Of a stretch of DNA of 64,000 bases, positions 43,521 to 56,600 are shown piece after piece. The notes beneath the pieces were generated by a model, which was not told the DNA's origin, searched no databases, and was given only the letters and a program-made list of their open reading frames with translations. Origin of the DNA: Mytilus californianus (Eukaryota > Mollusca > Bivalvia > Mytilida > Mytilidae); assembly GCF_021869535.1 (NCBI RefSeq), contig NW_026262712.1:48838884-48902883 (forward strand), read 5' to 3'. Position numbers and translations under genes: made by a program. The first letter of the stretch is position 1. Each line of letters starts with the position of its first letter.

Positions 43521-44280
43521 CCCACATGCTCTTTAGACTCTTATGCTTTTAAAGCCAGTTTTGAAATTTTAAATATGAACTATTAGGCTTTAAATTGCAG
43601 TAGCAAACTCCTTAAAAAAATCTTGCTTTCCAAAAAGTATTTTACGGACAGAAAAATGTCATACCTTTAACTTTGTCTCTTCATGTCGAAACTATCAGTC
43701 GGCTATAAGATTAAAAAAAAGTATAGTTACGTGTTTCCTGTCTCTTGGAATGAGAACAATAGGGAGTACTGTATAATTTATGTAGAAAAAACTGGGGTTT
43801 TGAAGGGTTGTCTTAGATATTTTTGTTCTAAAATTGATTATCAACTTACCTGTTATATATGTTTATCACAAATTCAAGCAAGATATACATGAATGTCCAT
43901 CCATGTTTATTCTTTTTAATATTATAAATCATAAATAAAATATAAATCTGAAGTAATCAATCATTTGAACGACTCACTTGACTGAGCAGTTTGAAGAAAA
44001 CACTTTTATCTTGTTAATTAAACGCTGTCAAAATATAATGGGATTGCAGAAGAAATCTAATTAATCAGCTAGATTGGTTAATTGTGTTCTTAATGTTAAT
44101 TTTAATTTCAAAAACCTTATAAATGCTGAGTACTTGCCCGAGCCAGTTCATACACAATAAATGTTCAGAAAAACACACATAAATAAATTTACGTGTATCT
44201 CCCAAGCGGTGCTTTGCTTTTGCGCCAATTGGCATTTCATTTGCGCCAAAATACTGTACCAACCAGCAAATACCTATGAG
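43521..44280. other. Intergenic, nothing recognised
   Basis: AT-rich sequence with no supported gene. The 43683-43892 ORF has no homologous pattern that I recognise. Confidence 0.4.
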
Positions 44281-44284
44281 TAAA

Positions 44285-45120
44285 CTTCAGCGAGGACTTA
44301 CAATGGAAAAATCATGTTGACGTCACTGCCAAAAAAAAACATCCAAATCGATCAGATTCCTTAGACGAAACTTAATAGAATGCATTAAAAACGTAAGAAA
44401 TGCAGCTTATATATCTCTGTCAGACTGATAAGACGAACTTTGGAATATGCAAGTGCTGTCAACGTATATTTGTTCCACATAACAGAAGTTCCACTGGAAA
44501 CTTTGTTATAAACAATGTCATAATATATGTTCCTGATGGAACAAATATTCTATACCATTTATTCCGTTAGGAACATATACTGTAATATTAATTCCAGTGG
44601 AAATAATATTCCAGAATATTTATTCCATTTGGAACTTATATTATGAAGGAAATTCTATTTTGTGACAGTGCGTCATGGGACGCTCATACCACCGGGGACG
44701 TAAATCGACTAGAGCAAGACCAGTACAAAGGAGGGCCGCTACGTTTGTAACAAACAACTACACAGACAAAATTCCTGGATGTATCACTAGGATGGGAACC
44801 ACAACCTTCCAGACGAAGTAACCATCGACTCGTCATGCTTTACAAGATCCAGCATGGGCTAGTGGACAATGATACCAGTTACATCTTACGCCCAAACGAT
44901 CGACGTACTAGAGGCAAACAACGTTTATACCAACCACCGGCAAACCAGAGAGTTTATAAGTACTCATACTTCCCTCGGGCTATACAAGAGTGGAACCACC
45001 TTCCAACAGCTACTACGGAAGCTCTGACAATAGAAGGGTTCCAGTGTGCACTATCCAACTATAGTGCACCCAAGAAATCAGCACCATAGACAGCAGCCAA
45101 ATGTACATAGTTTTAATTGT
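44285..45120 (+). pseudogene. LINE (CR1/L2-like non-LTR retrotransposon) C-terminal ORF fragment
   Basis: Frames in order resemble the end of a non-LTR RT polyprotein: FLRRNLIECIKNVRNAAY (44355-44430), then after an insertion SWDAHTTGDVNRLEQDQY, and finally an 84-codon open frame at 44835-45089 reading MLYKIQHGLVDNDTSYILRP, YSYFPRAIQEWNHLP and GFQCALSNY. The 'LLYKI...L...R...NSFFPRTIREWNxLP' arrangement is a hallmark of this region. The frame changes twice, so it is a dead 5'-truncated copy. The 3' end runs into a GAA microsatellite. Confidence 0.75.
44470..44660. mobile_element. AT-rich insertion with repeated TTCCAGTGGAA motifs inside the LINE
   Basis: It splits the LINE ORF between ALEYASAV-like and SWDAHT-like codons. 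It contains near-palindromic GTTCCACTGGAAACTTTG / TTAATTCCAGTGGAAATAAT and repeated GGAACA-type motifs, suggesting a small foldback element. I could not define a target-site duplication. Confidence 0.45.
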
Positions 45121-45223
45121 ATATATCTCGGAACGTTTTATCTCTAAATAGTTAAAGGATAATTGCTGTCTCATTCTCCGTCTAGTGGACTAATTACATT
45201 CCAATAGGAATCCAGTCCTTAGA

Positions 45224-45281
45224 AAGAAGAAGAAGAAGAAGAAGAAGAAGAAGAAGAAGAAGAAGAAGAAGAAGAAGAAGA
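45224..45281 (+). repeat. (GAA)n microsatellite at the LINE 3' end
   Basis: About 19 GAA/AAG units directly after the LINE remnant, as is usual for the 3' tail of some non-LTR elements. The poly-Ser ORF on the minus strand is an artefact. Confidence 0.95.
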
Positions 45282-45299
45282 AATAATCTTTCTTTTCAC

Positions 45300-45960
45300 A
45301 TACGATACTTCATATGCGACAAAATAATACATTTCATTTGCACCAAAAATACAGGTAAATAGTATAAATAATAGATCTGTAGTGAAGAGACTTGTAATAA
45401 TAATGTTCAATCCTGGTATCTATGATGAGTTTATTTAAAACACAGTTTTGATAGCATGATATAACATATTCATCTTATATCACATTCATCATGTGAACAC
45501 TATACAATTTTATACATTTCAGTGATTCAGTTTTGTATGAGAAATAAGTGTGAACTAATTTATTTACCCAGTGAGGGGGATACTCCGCAACTTTTCTTAT
45601 ATACGAGCCTTGTATTCAGGTTACAACTTATATTTAAACGTTTCCGTTATATTTTACCTATAAATTGGCCCAAAAGCAGTATTTATTTTTGGCGTAAATG
45701 AAATACAACCCTATGGCGCACATGAAATATTGGATTTTTCCAAAATTGGCACAAATGCAATGCGCCCCTCCCAAGATAAGTGTGATTTTATAAGATGAGG
45801 CATTTCGGCGTGATATTTTAAATTAATTTACTGTATTATTTATTTTATGTATGTTTCAATGTAAAGGGAAAGTAGTTGTAATACCTTTTTCCAAGAATAT
45901 TATAAGGTTGGCTTTTAGTACCCAAGGCAGGTGAAGGAAGTAAACTTTGGAGCATGTGAT
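45300..45960. other. Intergenic, nothing recognised
   Basis: AT-rich with no supported feature. Confidence 0.4.
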
Positions 45961-45969
45961 TGGATATAA

Positions 45970-46180
45970 GAGGGGGATGGGGGTAGAACCTTTTTCTGGA
46001 CTCCGGGATCGGGTGTTTTTAAGCTCGGGATTTCGGAATTGATCCTTTCGGGATCCGGGAATTCTTTTTTCGAATTTCGGGATGTCAGGATTTAAATTTT
46101 TTTAAATTCGGGACCTCGGGATTCCATGTTTTCAAGTCCGGGCTTTCGGGATCAGGACCCCTCCTACCCCCTCATATAAG
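45970..46180 (+). repeat. Degenerate short repeat of TTTCGGGAT/GGGATCCGGG
   Basis: A run of GGGATCGGG, GGGATTTCGG, CGGGATCCGGG, TTTCGGGATG, GGGACCTCGGGATT and GGGCTTTCGGGATC separated by T-rich spacers. It is a local GC-richer simple repeat. Confidence 0.6.
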
Positions 46181-47857
46181 GGTATAATCTATTTTTTTAT
46201 TTATTTATGAATATCTGCAGTGTGTATATTTACAATATAAATCTTGAAACACATTAAAATATTTTCTTGAGAATTATTCGAATTCCAAATTTTAAAAAAA
46301 TTTGATGTAAATAACGGTGGTCATGGATACCATAAACAAGCCCCGTTCGAAGTTGGTCATGCTACCATTTGACTCCAATTTCTTAAATAGAATGATAAAG
46401 CACTAATACCACACATAACTGTTTTATTCAGGTTTTCATTATAAAAAGTGGTACATTTAGAAAATGTTAGTATTGCCGCCTATGGAAGAATAAATACTAC
46501 CGTTTCCCTAAGAGCATGAAAAGAATGCACTCCGCTATAGACAGTATTGGTCAACCAATTGGTATTAAAGTTTTCAATTTAAAAAAAAATCATTAGGAGC
46601 CATTATCATGATTATGTCATAAAACGATTAGGAGATTCCCCAAGAGAATATTGTATACTTATTTGCAACAAGTTACAATGTGAACCACATATATTCATAT
46701 AATTACATTAACCCCATATTGACACCGGAGTCAAAACACTTATCATCTACTTTAAGTCTTAAACAAATCTTTCTGACAAGTTTTATATAGTAAGATACTT
46801 TTTTTTCTGTTTGCCATAGAACTTCAGAAGAAAACGGTCTAAAAGATTAAATGACGAAGTCATTATTGTCAGCTATATAATGATGAAATAAATGTCGCAC
46901 TAAGTTATTGAACCAGCTGTTTTCTTTCATATACTAGATAAATTATGACGTGTTTGATAAACACGTGACGCGGAAGTATAACGACCTACACTTAAAGTAC
47001 ATAATTCTATATTTTCCTGTAAGGTATAAGTAGAAAACCAATTGAAACACTTGGCAGTTTAAATTTCATGTAAACAGGTTTTAAACGTTTTCTATGTATA
47101 ATAAACGTTACCATTCATTACTATATTTAAGTCTATAATTTTAGTTTTAAAATTTCCGTTTTTGCATGAAATATCGATCATCCACAATTCGCAAGTTAAA
47201 CGAGAATACACCAAAAATAGGCAAATTTGGGAGTAATGATTACTTGTGTAAAATTGACTCGGTGCTGACCGAATTTGTTCTGAGAGTCTCCCTTTCTTTT
47301 CTGCTAACCGCTAACATTCACAATATTGCGCTGCTTAAATTCTTTCTTTATGTCAACATCTAAACAAAACGAAAAATCATTTGAACTATGATTCTTGAAA
47401 CCTTTGGTATAGTCCTTAACATATTCATTACCATATATATATAGGAACTTGTCATGTATATATATATGTGTGTATCAATCAGGATTTAACCAAATATTCA
47501 GCTGTACATCAACTAATTGAACTTTACAGCACTATATTAAATTCTTTTGAAAGGAAAGAATTCGATTGCTTTGTATTCTGTTATTTTTCAAAAGCATAAG
47601 GGAGCAACCACTTCAAGGGGGGAATATGGTTTTTTTTCTGAGTCAGAAATTTTTTATTTAGTTTTTCGACGCTATCAATCAAATTATTTTTTTCAAAATT
47701 TAACACTATAAGGTATGGGGGAAATCTGGATTCAGAATATTATTTTTTTATATCTGCTTGATCAGAATTTTTTTTTTTTATCAAATTGGGGATCAGAATT
47801 TTTTTTTAGAAAAAAACCATAACACATATTGTTAAAAATGTTTCATGTACCAGACAG
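46181..47857. other. Intergenic, nothing recognised
   Basis: No exon or RNA gene; low-complexity T-rich parts near 47630-47815. Confidence 0.4.
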
Positions 47858-47861
47858 TTAA

Positions 47862-50800
47862 CACTGTGTATCATCGCCACCGGAAATTGGGTACTAACGA
47901 AGCGGAGAGAAATGGAAAAAAAAAGTAAACAAGGTAAGAATTCATTCAATTTAAAGCATTTCTACTGATTTGACGAGAGTACCACTTAAGAAATGATTTT
48001 CTGATATATAATTCTTTAAATTATTAGGCCGATAAGTACAAAATTAAGACAAGATTTTGTGTTATACTCAAGAACTTGCCACTTAGTACCTGAAAATTTC
48101 GAGGTCGATCGTCCTCTTTCGCCCCATTGGCAAGATATTCAACTGTTTTTCATTATTTTTCCAGACACTTTTTTTAGATTATTATAGTGTGGCATCATAT
48201 TTACTGAAATTTGTTGTCAAAATGATGGTTTTTAAAGAATATAGACCATAAAAAATAAAGTCTAGGGTACGGCAACTTGCTCATGTTGACAAATTTACTG
48301 TATGGCAACTTGTTTTCAACTGTATGGCAACTTGATTAGTTTCAAAATATTTATTTGCCGTCTTTTTAAAGAAAATAAAGTATTAGGTTCAAATATCTAA
48401 TTATGCATTGATAAAAATACAATTCGCTTAACACCATTCAAGATGTATACACAATATAAGGCTTGAACACAGGCCTATTACATCTTTTACATACCTGATG
48501 TATATATACAATATGAATACGGCATATACAAAAGCTGGCAAATGTTGTAACTTTCGGAAAGACATGTCACTGTTTTACTGACCTGTTAGTATGCCCCTGA
48601 CGTAGCGTTAAATGTTACCCATGTCCGTCCGACCCGTCTCTCCCGTCCGTCCAGAAAGTCCCAAAAATTGGTTTCCGTTCTCTAACTATAGTATGCCTTA
48701 ACCAAATGTTTTAAAACTTACACGAAATGCTTATCACCACAAAACACAGATCAAGTTATAAAATGGGTAGCGTCACTGTTACCGTTCTTGAGTTATGCCC
48801 TTTTATAAATGAAAAAAAGATATAAAGCTGTCGTTTCTGTTCTCAAACTTTAGATTGCCTCAACCAAAAGTTTTAACAATACAACATTAGTCAGCATTTG
48901 CATATAAGTGATGAACATTTCGGGGTTGGGTTGTGGGTGGAGGGAAGGAAGGAGGTAAGGGCAGGAGAATTTTTCCGCATTGAATATTTAGAACCATTAA
49001 GTGAATGAATTCTCTTTCAACTTTCAAATAAAATGAAATATAAATGAATTATCATTCTCTGCAAAAAAAAAATGTTGTATTGCTACACCACGGCACCATG
49101 TTAAGGGAGGTTTAAGTGCTCACAAACATGTTTAACCCCGCCTCAATATATATGTGTCTGTCCCTGGTCAGGAACATGTAATATAGCGGCTGTCGTAAGT
49201 TGCTGCCTGACATATTTGTTTATGATTTTGTCATAAATCAGGCAATTTTGATACGGTATGGGTTTTGTTCATTGTGAAGTGTATAGTAACCAATAGTTGG
49301 TCAAATCTATTTCATTTGGACTTTGTTTGAAAGTCCTCTCACTGAAAACCATTCCACGTCTCCTTTTTCAATTAATTTTATTGCCTTATTTGTAAAAAGC
49401 AGATACAGTCAATATATTAGAATAAAGAACATTAATTTTCTAAAAAAAAACTTCATCTCTATATAGTAAGATATGAGCAAGCTCGGTGGCTAACACTGTT
49501 TGAATTTAAAAAAAAATATTAACCTTAGATTAATCATTTTTGGAAAGAATGAAAGAAGAATCCGATACAAGGGATACAAATCCGGCTGTGGCTACGGCAT
49601 AAACTATTTATATAAACTTTCTACTTGAGAATAAAGATGACCTTGTATGAAGTTTTTTTGGTTGTCATCTTAATATTATATATTTATTAATACAATTCAC
49701 AAAAGCTAGCATCTTCGACTTGTAAGTTTAAAGAATTATACTGAAATAACATCTAATAAGGACAGGTTGAAATATTTTTGAATCCTGATGGTGCATGCTC
49801 ATAAATTCTTTTGGAAAAATCCACGTAAATTTAAATGTTGATTTGATAGCGTTCATTTATTTATTTGCCCTCGTAAACAGTTTTGTTAAAATACCGAAAT
49901 CGGTAAATTCCATGCCAAGAAATTGCCTCCGTTGAAATTTTGCAAACATCCCATAGAGCAAATTACATGGATGATTAATTTTGACCATTTGGTATATGGC
50001 TGTGTTTTAAGTGAGACGTACACGCGGGTCATAAATTAATTTATTGAATGAAATCAAATCTTTAACTACTAATGGATGCCGTAGGAGGTCGACCGGAATT
50101 TTTAGCGAGGATTTCTTGGCATGTTATCGTGAACGAATAAGTCGGGTACACCTTTTTACATTCAGGCGTGCTTAAGTTGCACTTTTTTCTTCTTATTAAG
50201 AAAAATGATTTTATTTCTAGCATTTATCTAAAGATTAGATTATTTACACACACACAAAAATAGGGATTACTGATTTTGAAACTCTGTGATTGAATTCACA
50301 TTTATATTCAACCAAACAGATAGGCCGAGATCCATACCATTATAAGTTTCAAAACAGAGAAGGTGTGTTTGAAAACAAATAATCACGTACTGCTATATCT
50401 TTTAAGGCAAATGCAAGTCTTACTTGTATTAATTATATAATTTTAATTGGCACAATATCACATTAAAATTTACCGAGAAATATTATACATAGTAATCATG
50501 AAAATGTACTACTGTCACAATGAAAATTCGGACGAATACACTCCTTTTCACTACCCCTTCATCTACTCATTTAAGTTTAGGCCAAACAGCCTTAGCAACA
50601 GTCTTTTATTATTTTTTCCCTGTAAATAAAAAGATTGATTGAATTTACTTAAACTAAAAAAAAATACAATCTTATTTTCAATAAGAAACAAGAAAATTAA
50701 TTCGAAACACAATTCATGATTTATTTCTCCTAATTTTCAATGAAAACAAAGTATTTTCTTCACTTTTCTTTTAACAAATTATTCATTTCAGAAATTTAAA

Positions 50801-52047
50801 AAATGAACAATAAACAATGTTGAAGACCGTACCTTGACCTATAATGGTTTACTTTTATAAATTGTGACTTGGATGGAGAGTTGTCTCATTGGCACTCATA
50901 CCACATCTTCCTATATCTATTTAACCCAGCACATTATTTATGATTCTGTCCGAAGTCACGAGCCTGTAGTTTGGTTGTTGTCGTTGGTTCATCTCTATCA
51001 TATTTGTTGTTTTTCGTAAATTGTTTTGTTATGAGTTAGGCCGTTAGTTTTCTTGTTGAATCCTTCCACAATTTTCATGTCGGGGCTTTTTATAGCCGAC
51101 TATAAGGTACGATTTTTCGTTGTTGAGGGCCAAACGATAGCATATAATTGCTTACGTACACTTTATTTGACCCTGGTGGATAGTTATCTTATTTGCAATC
51201 ATACAACATCTCCACTGTTTATATTTTTAAAAAAAACCAGCACCAACAAAAGATGAATGGTCGGTTTTTTTTTATTGAACTTACAAAATTTCACCCTGAC
51301 AACAAATAAGACAACATTTTTTAGTATTATAACGATATATGAATGTTTTTTTTAGGATAATATGGTTGAAAAAAACCTTTGTCTTTAAAAACACAAAGTC
51401 AAATGAAGGTACGCAACGACGACTTCTGAACGAAATTAACGGAATATATTTTATAATATTTGATAAGTAGTTTATTTTGTATATTTGTAAGCCGGTAAAG
51501 CTTTGATACAGCCAAAATATCGTCACTTGATATTTTCTAAACAGTGATTAATTTCATCTTTAAATTACAATATATTGCAAGACGCCGTACAGACAAAAGT
51601 TGTTATTTTGCAATTCGCCGTACAACGTCCTGCAATTCGCCGTACAATAAACAAACAATGTTTTGGTCTATATTCTTTAAAAACATCTTTATGACAACAA
51701 ATTTCAGTCAATATGATGTCACACTATCATAATCTAAAAACGTGTCTGGAAAAACAATGAAAAACAGTTGAATATCTTGCCAATGGGGCGACAGAGGGCA
51801 ATCGACCTCGAAATTTTCAGGTACTAAGTGGCAAGCTTTGGAGTATAACACAAAATAGTGTCTTAATTTTGTACTTATCGGCCTAATAATTTAAAGAATT
51901 ATGTATCAGAAAATCATTTATTAAGCGGTACCCTCGTCAAATCAGTAGAAATGCTTTAAATTCAATGAATTCTTACCTTGTTTACTTTTTTTCCATTTCT
52001 CTCCGCTTCGTTAGTACCCAATTTCCGGTGGCGATGATACACAGTGG
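47862..52047. mobile_element. TTAA-flanked 4.2-kb element with ~385-bp terminal inverted repeats
   Basis: Left end CACTGTGTATCATCGCCACC and right end ...GGTGGCGATGATACACAGTG(G) start inverted repeats that stay alignable for about 385 bp (47862-48249 and 51664-52047), with shared blocks such as ATTTCGAGGTCGATCGTC versus GGCAATCGACCTCGAAAT. TTAA borders both ends (47858-47861 and 52048-52051), the target duplication of piggyBac-like and related transposons. The interior has no transposase ORF; it holds a GTCCGTCC-type repeat (48590-48900), SINE-like tails (50818-51215) and AT-rich DNA. It is non-autonomous, with nested insertions. Confidence 0.75.
50818..51215 (+). repeat. Two adjoining interspersed-repeat tails inside the TTAA element
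   Basis: TTGAAGACCGTACCTTGACC to CACTCATACCACATCTTCC (50818-50935) is one copy. GGTTGTTGTCGTTGGTTCAT through GTCGGGGCTTTTTATAGCCG to CAATCATACAACATCTCC (50970-51215) is the second, more distant family member. The short ORFs here are repeat-derived. Confidence 0.65.
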
Positions 52048-52051
52048 TTAA

Positions 52052-53126
52052 AGAGTCTTAAGAGAATTAAAATTTAAGATAAACAGACATATTAACTTTA
52101 AAAAATTGTATCTAGCCAGTATTCTGTCTCATCAAAATACAGATCCTGTGTCCAAGCTTCTGAAAACATTCCGTTCTACTTTCTGTTTTAAAAGACCTTT
52201 CGAGATCCTCTGGTTTTGTCGGATTAATATACACCTTCAAGAATTTAAAGGCTGACATTTCATTGGCTGATGTCAATTGATAGTTAAATTACAGAAAAGA
52301 TATTTCAGTGTGAACAAATAATGATGAAACGTAAATGTCTGCTTGTTTGCAACGTGTATACCGTTACACCTAAAGTACCTCTGATATCGTAATTAGCCAA
52401 TCAAATTACGTGACAGGTACATAAAGGATAACTGAGGAAAAAAACTGTTTGGGTAGTTCGTTTTAGTTATAAAGATTAATGCATGGTTCATACCAGACAG
52501 CAAACTTAACTCTTATGCATAGAGTACACACTCAAATAGTTCAGCTTTAACAGTAAACAAAACGTTTTAACGTTATAAAATCATTGTATCTAGATATAGC
52601 CATCACGTTGGTGCAGGGCTACAATTGTAAAATTAAAACAAAACACTTAATATTTAGAATATGTTTAAAAACGACTTATTTGAAAACCAACGGGTATTTA
52701 AGGAAGAAGACAAAATTCCATGATCTCAAAGTAGTTTTATGATGTCCTTAGGGAATAAGTTAGTATTTCGATAGTTAGCTACATGTACATGGTGGTATTT
52801 CTTCTATACTGATGCGTGAATGACAATGTTTTCACGGAAAAAAGACAATATCCCATGGCCTCAAAATAAATTGACTTTGATATCCTTAGGGAATAAGGCC
52901 TTATTTAGTTAGTTATCGTTTATACATACTTATTGGTGTAATTGCATCATAAACGGAAAAACGGAAACGAGCTCTATATTTCGAGTATTTAAACCAATAT
53001 CTGCGGTTGAAACAAGTACTCACAAACATTTTATTTATGATTTCTATAAAATTTATAAACACTAAATAAAAACAAGGAAATACATACATGTATTATTGAT
53101 AAGATATTTCGGAGGGCAACTGCAGT
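52052..53126. promoter_or_regulatory. Upstream region of gene C
   Basis: No ORF of note. Two similar segments near 52700-52760 and 52840-52900 share 'CATG(A/G)(T/C)CTCAAA' and 'TCCTTAGGGAATAAG', a small local duplication. A TATTTAAA sits about 140 bp before the start codon. No strong promoter was identified. Confidence 0.3.
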
Positions 53127-53187
53127 ATGAACATGATTCTAAATCTTTTGATAATTTGTTTCTGTATAAATGTATTTTGTTCTAAAG
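53127..53187 (+). CDS. Gene C exon 1: signal peptide
   Basis: Encodes MNMILNLLIICFCINVFCSK with a hydrophobic core. Donor AAAG|GTAAGT, phase 1. The start is the first ATG of this frame; a second Met is at residue 3. Confidence 0.85.
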
Positions 53188-53624
53188 GTAAGTTACATTG
53201 TTATCTCTTTTTAATCATATTCAAAGTAATTTATTTCGCGAAATCTATCGTTAGAATTCATTTCATTTATCATATTCAACATGTATAGCAATAAGTCGAA
53301 GAAAAGAGAAACATAAGCCAAGATTGGCAAACAAGGTATTCGAATTAAAAGAGATAAGAATGATACACAAGAGACATAAATGTCAGAACTAATGAAACCC
53401 TGTAAATTCATAACAATAATTAATAGAAGAATGAATTATTTCTCAAATTATTGAGTCTGCGCAACAACAACTACATGTTTCATAATAATTCATGTTTACT
53501 AAATATTGTGACCTCACAGCTGTACAGTTGTGTTATTTCTATAAATGCTGTATTTTTCTGTATACATATCTTTGTATCAGCATAGGTTTTATCAGAAAAA
53601 AACCAACATAAATATGATATTAAC

Positions 53625-53655
<31 letters not shown>

Positions 53656-56600
53656 TAGTCTAAATTGAAAACATATATATATATTAGTCTAAATTGAAAA
53701 CAACGTTCAAACGTATGATTGCGTTGGATAAAAACCGCAATTTTTATACGTGTGCATGCAAAACAAATTTCTTGGTAAAGGGGTCTAAATACACCACAAA
53801 CAACATATATATATATATATGTATATGTCACTTAATATATGTTTATAATATTTTTAAATCTTTTGATTTCGTGTTTAAATTTTAAGAAAATCAAGATCAT
53901 CTTTTGTAGTAAAGAAGATAAAGTCAATGAAATAATGAAGTTTTCAGCATAGATGTGAAATAAAAATCCCAGGAAGAAGAGTATACCGGGCTACAATTAC
54001 AATATTTCGTGTTAACATAAAGATCACATATCACAAGAATTAGAAATAAGTGAATGACTAAGTTCCGATGTATTTGCAATAATCGAAAGTATGTACTAAA
54101 GAAAAATTCGGTAAACACTTGAAACATGTAAAATACACTTATGACTTCTAGTACCGACAACGAAAATCATTGCGTTGTAAGTTCAAATGTTTGAAATGCT
54201 CCGCTTATCTCTGAAAATATTGTTATCGTGTAAATTGTTTGATTTTTTTTTTTTTTTTACTTTTCCTGCTCACGCAATCTTTCGTCTGCCAAGAATTTTT
54301 AAAAATAAATGTACTTATGATGATTCAGGTTTGAAACTTTTTTAACATTTATAAATTTATGTTACCGTAAACTTACACTTTCATTTGACGTTTTAACAGT
54401 ATTCTTAATGAAGGCCTAAAATACCATAATGAATACTTGACATTCACGTATCACTGGGTTTTTTTTCTCTCTTGAAGTTCGTACGCATGTCATTGTGTTC
54501 GATATGATAAATTTATGTAATGTTTCTAATAGGTGTACAAATCACAGGACTATTTCTCTATATAAGACCAAATTTGGATATTTTAAGATTTCGTAGAGAA
54601 AAATTAAAAAAAAATTTTGAAATTCGGACACTAGCTTTACGCAAATATAAGAAAGACTGTGTAAGGTCAACGTATTTTGTGGAAATTATAAAAAAAATCT
54701 AATGCCATTTACAGGAGAAGTAGCCAACGCATTCTTGACTAGAAACAACTATACATGGACAGAAGCCAAAAACAACTGCACTATGATTAGACAAGAGAAC
54801 TTCGTAAACATATCAAACAGCATTGATCGACAATTGTGGATAGATGCTAGAGTAACTTATTCGCCCTGGATAGAATATTTAGGTATAATTGAATGTTTTT
54901 TTTATCATATACTATAGGTAATTTATTATTGGTGTCAGATAGTATATATCTATTACATTTAAGCATAACTTTTTCACAGCACTACATGTATTTGATAACA
55001 CACCGTAACAAAACATCATTTACAAAAAGTTATAAAACAAAGACAATGTAAGCACAACTAGTTACACCTTTCTTCACTTAAAACATCATATTGTCTTGTT
55101 ATTGATGTTCCACACATATCGCATCTGTATCAACCCGTGACAAAAATATAAACTCGAAGAGCTCTGCTCGAGGGATTGTATTGGTTGAGGTTTAATTTTG
55201 TTACGATGTATGATTTTTAAATTTTATCATATAACTCAAGTGTTTTCACTTGACGTGACGTACTGCAGAATATGTTTGATAAAACTATTGCAATCATGAT
55301 TGATATCGATGACATGACGTCATACAGATTAGGAGTTTGATAAAACCTTAGAAACTGTGACTGATATCGATATATTGAGGGGTGGCTGATACAGCACGGT
55401 TGCCATTGATTGTATAACACATACAATTTACTTGTATTTACTACTATAACAATATACAAATGTATCAGGACCCTTGCTGGAAGCATTTAGCGGCGAATGA
55501 AAACGTCACACCATAGAGAATTAGGGCCAAGGCTGCCCTATTGTCGGCGTTAATTAAGTTTCTAAAATCCGTAAAAAAAAGATTAGCTTGCAAAAAAATG
55601 TAATATTTAAAAGTTTTCATAATAAAAATATATGTTATTTTGAAACAACATTTCATATTATTTTTATATTAGGGTGTTCAGAGTAACAGATGAAATTGTA
55701 GGAACTCATCAATACGTTACATCGGGACAACAGATAGAAGAATGTTTGCATATTTGTACCGATTATGATTTTCTCGGTCTTCAGGTAAATGCTTCGTCAT
55801 GTTGCAGCCTTTTATGCTTTGAAACTTTTTCAAAGATACTGCGTTCATCTAAAGCAAAACCGCACGTGGCAGGTGCGCTCGCCTCCAATCTTAACTGACT
55901 AGGAATATCCTTTTTCCTTCCCAGGCGGAAACCTAGTTGAAATTAAACAAAAGAAATGGAACTCTTTGTTAGAGAAGGAAAAAAAAGCAAAATTGATATA
56001 TTTGAATTGTTTACATCTGTTTCTATGGGCTTTCAAAGTTTAATAAAGATGCATAATTTAGGATTTTATGCATCTTATATACGTGTTTTTACTTGAATTA
56101 TAGTATGGAGCTTCGAGATATTTGTAAACTTTTGAATTGTAGACAAATTTTCATAAAACAGTCGATGTGAAAGGTTCAAATCCAAGTGGATCTTTTTTGT
56201 GTATAAGCATAAATTCCGTCGAAAAAAATTCCACAGAAAGATAATAGATCGATCTTTCTAAAGCATTAATTTGCATCTCTGCCCCCGGCGACAGTTTGTT
56301 AGGAAAAAATATAAAAAATGATCAATAATTGAATCGAAAAGAGAAATTCGAGTGCACCTTTTTAAGTTCGGGTGTGTTTGAGTTCACTATTCTTTCTTGA
56401 AAACGTAGAAAGCAAAAATATTTGAAATATCATCTCGCTTCAGATTCTATTATTTTTATATATTTAGGCTACAGGTTGATTTAATAACATTAAAAATTCA
56501 CAGTACTAAAAAATGAAATATATGGGTCAAGTGAAATACCTTTCTAATGAGTCATTACAACAGAGTAGGTGTGTTCGAATAACAAATTTTTACAAAAAGT

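Noticed and set aside
43309-43536. ORF with AVAVAVAIT run
   Set aside because: Comes from a short GTCGCC repeat at the end of a dispersed repeat; no other coding sign.
45219-45410. Poly-serine minus-strand ORF
   Set aside because: Antisense of the GAA microsatellite.
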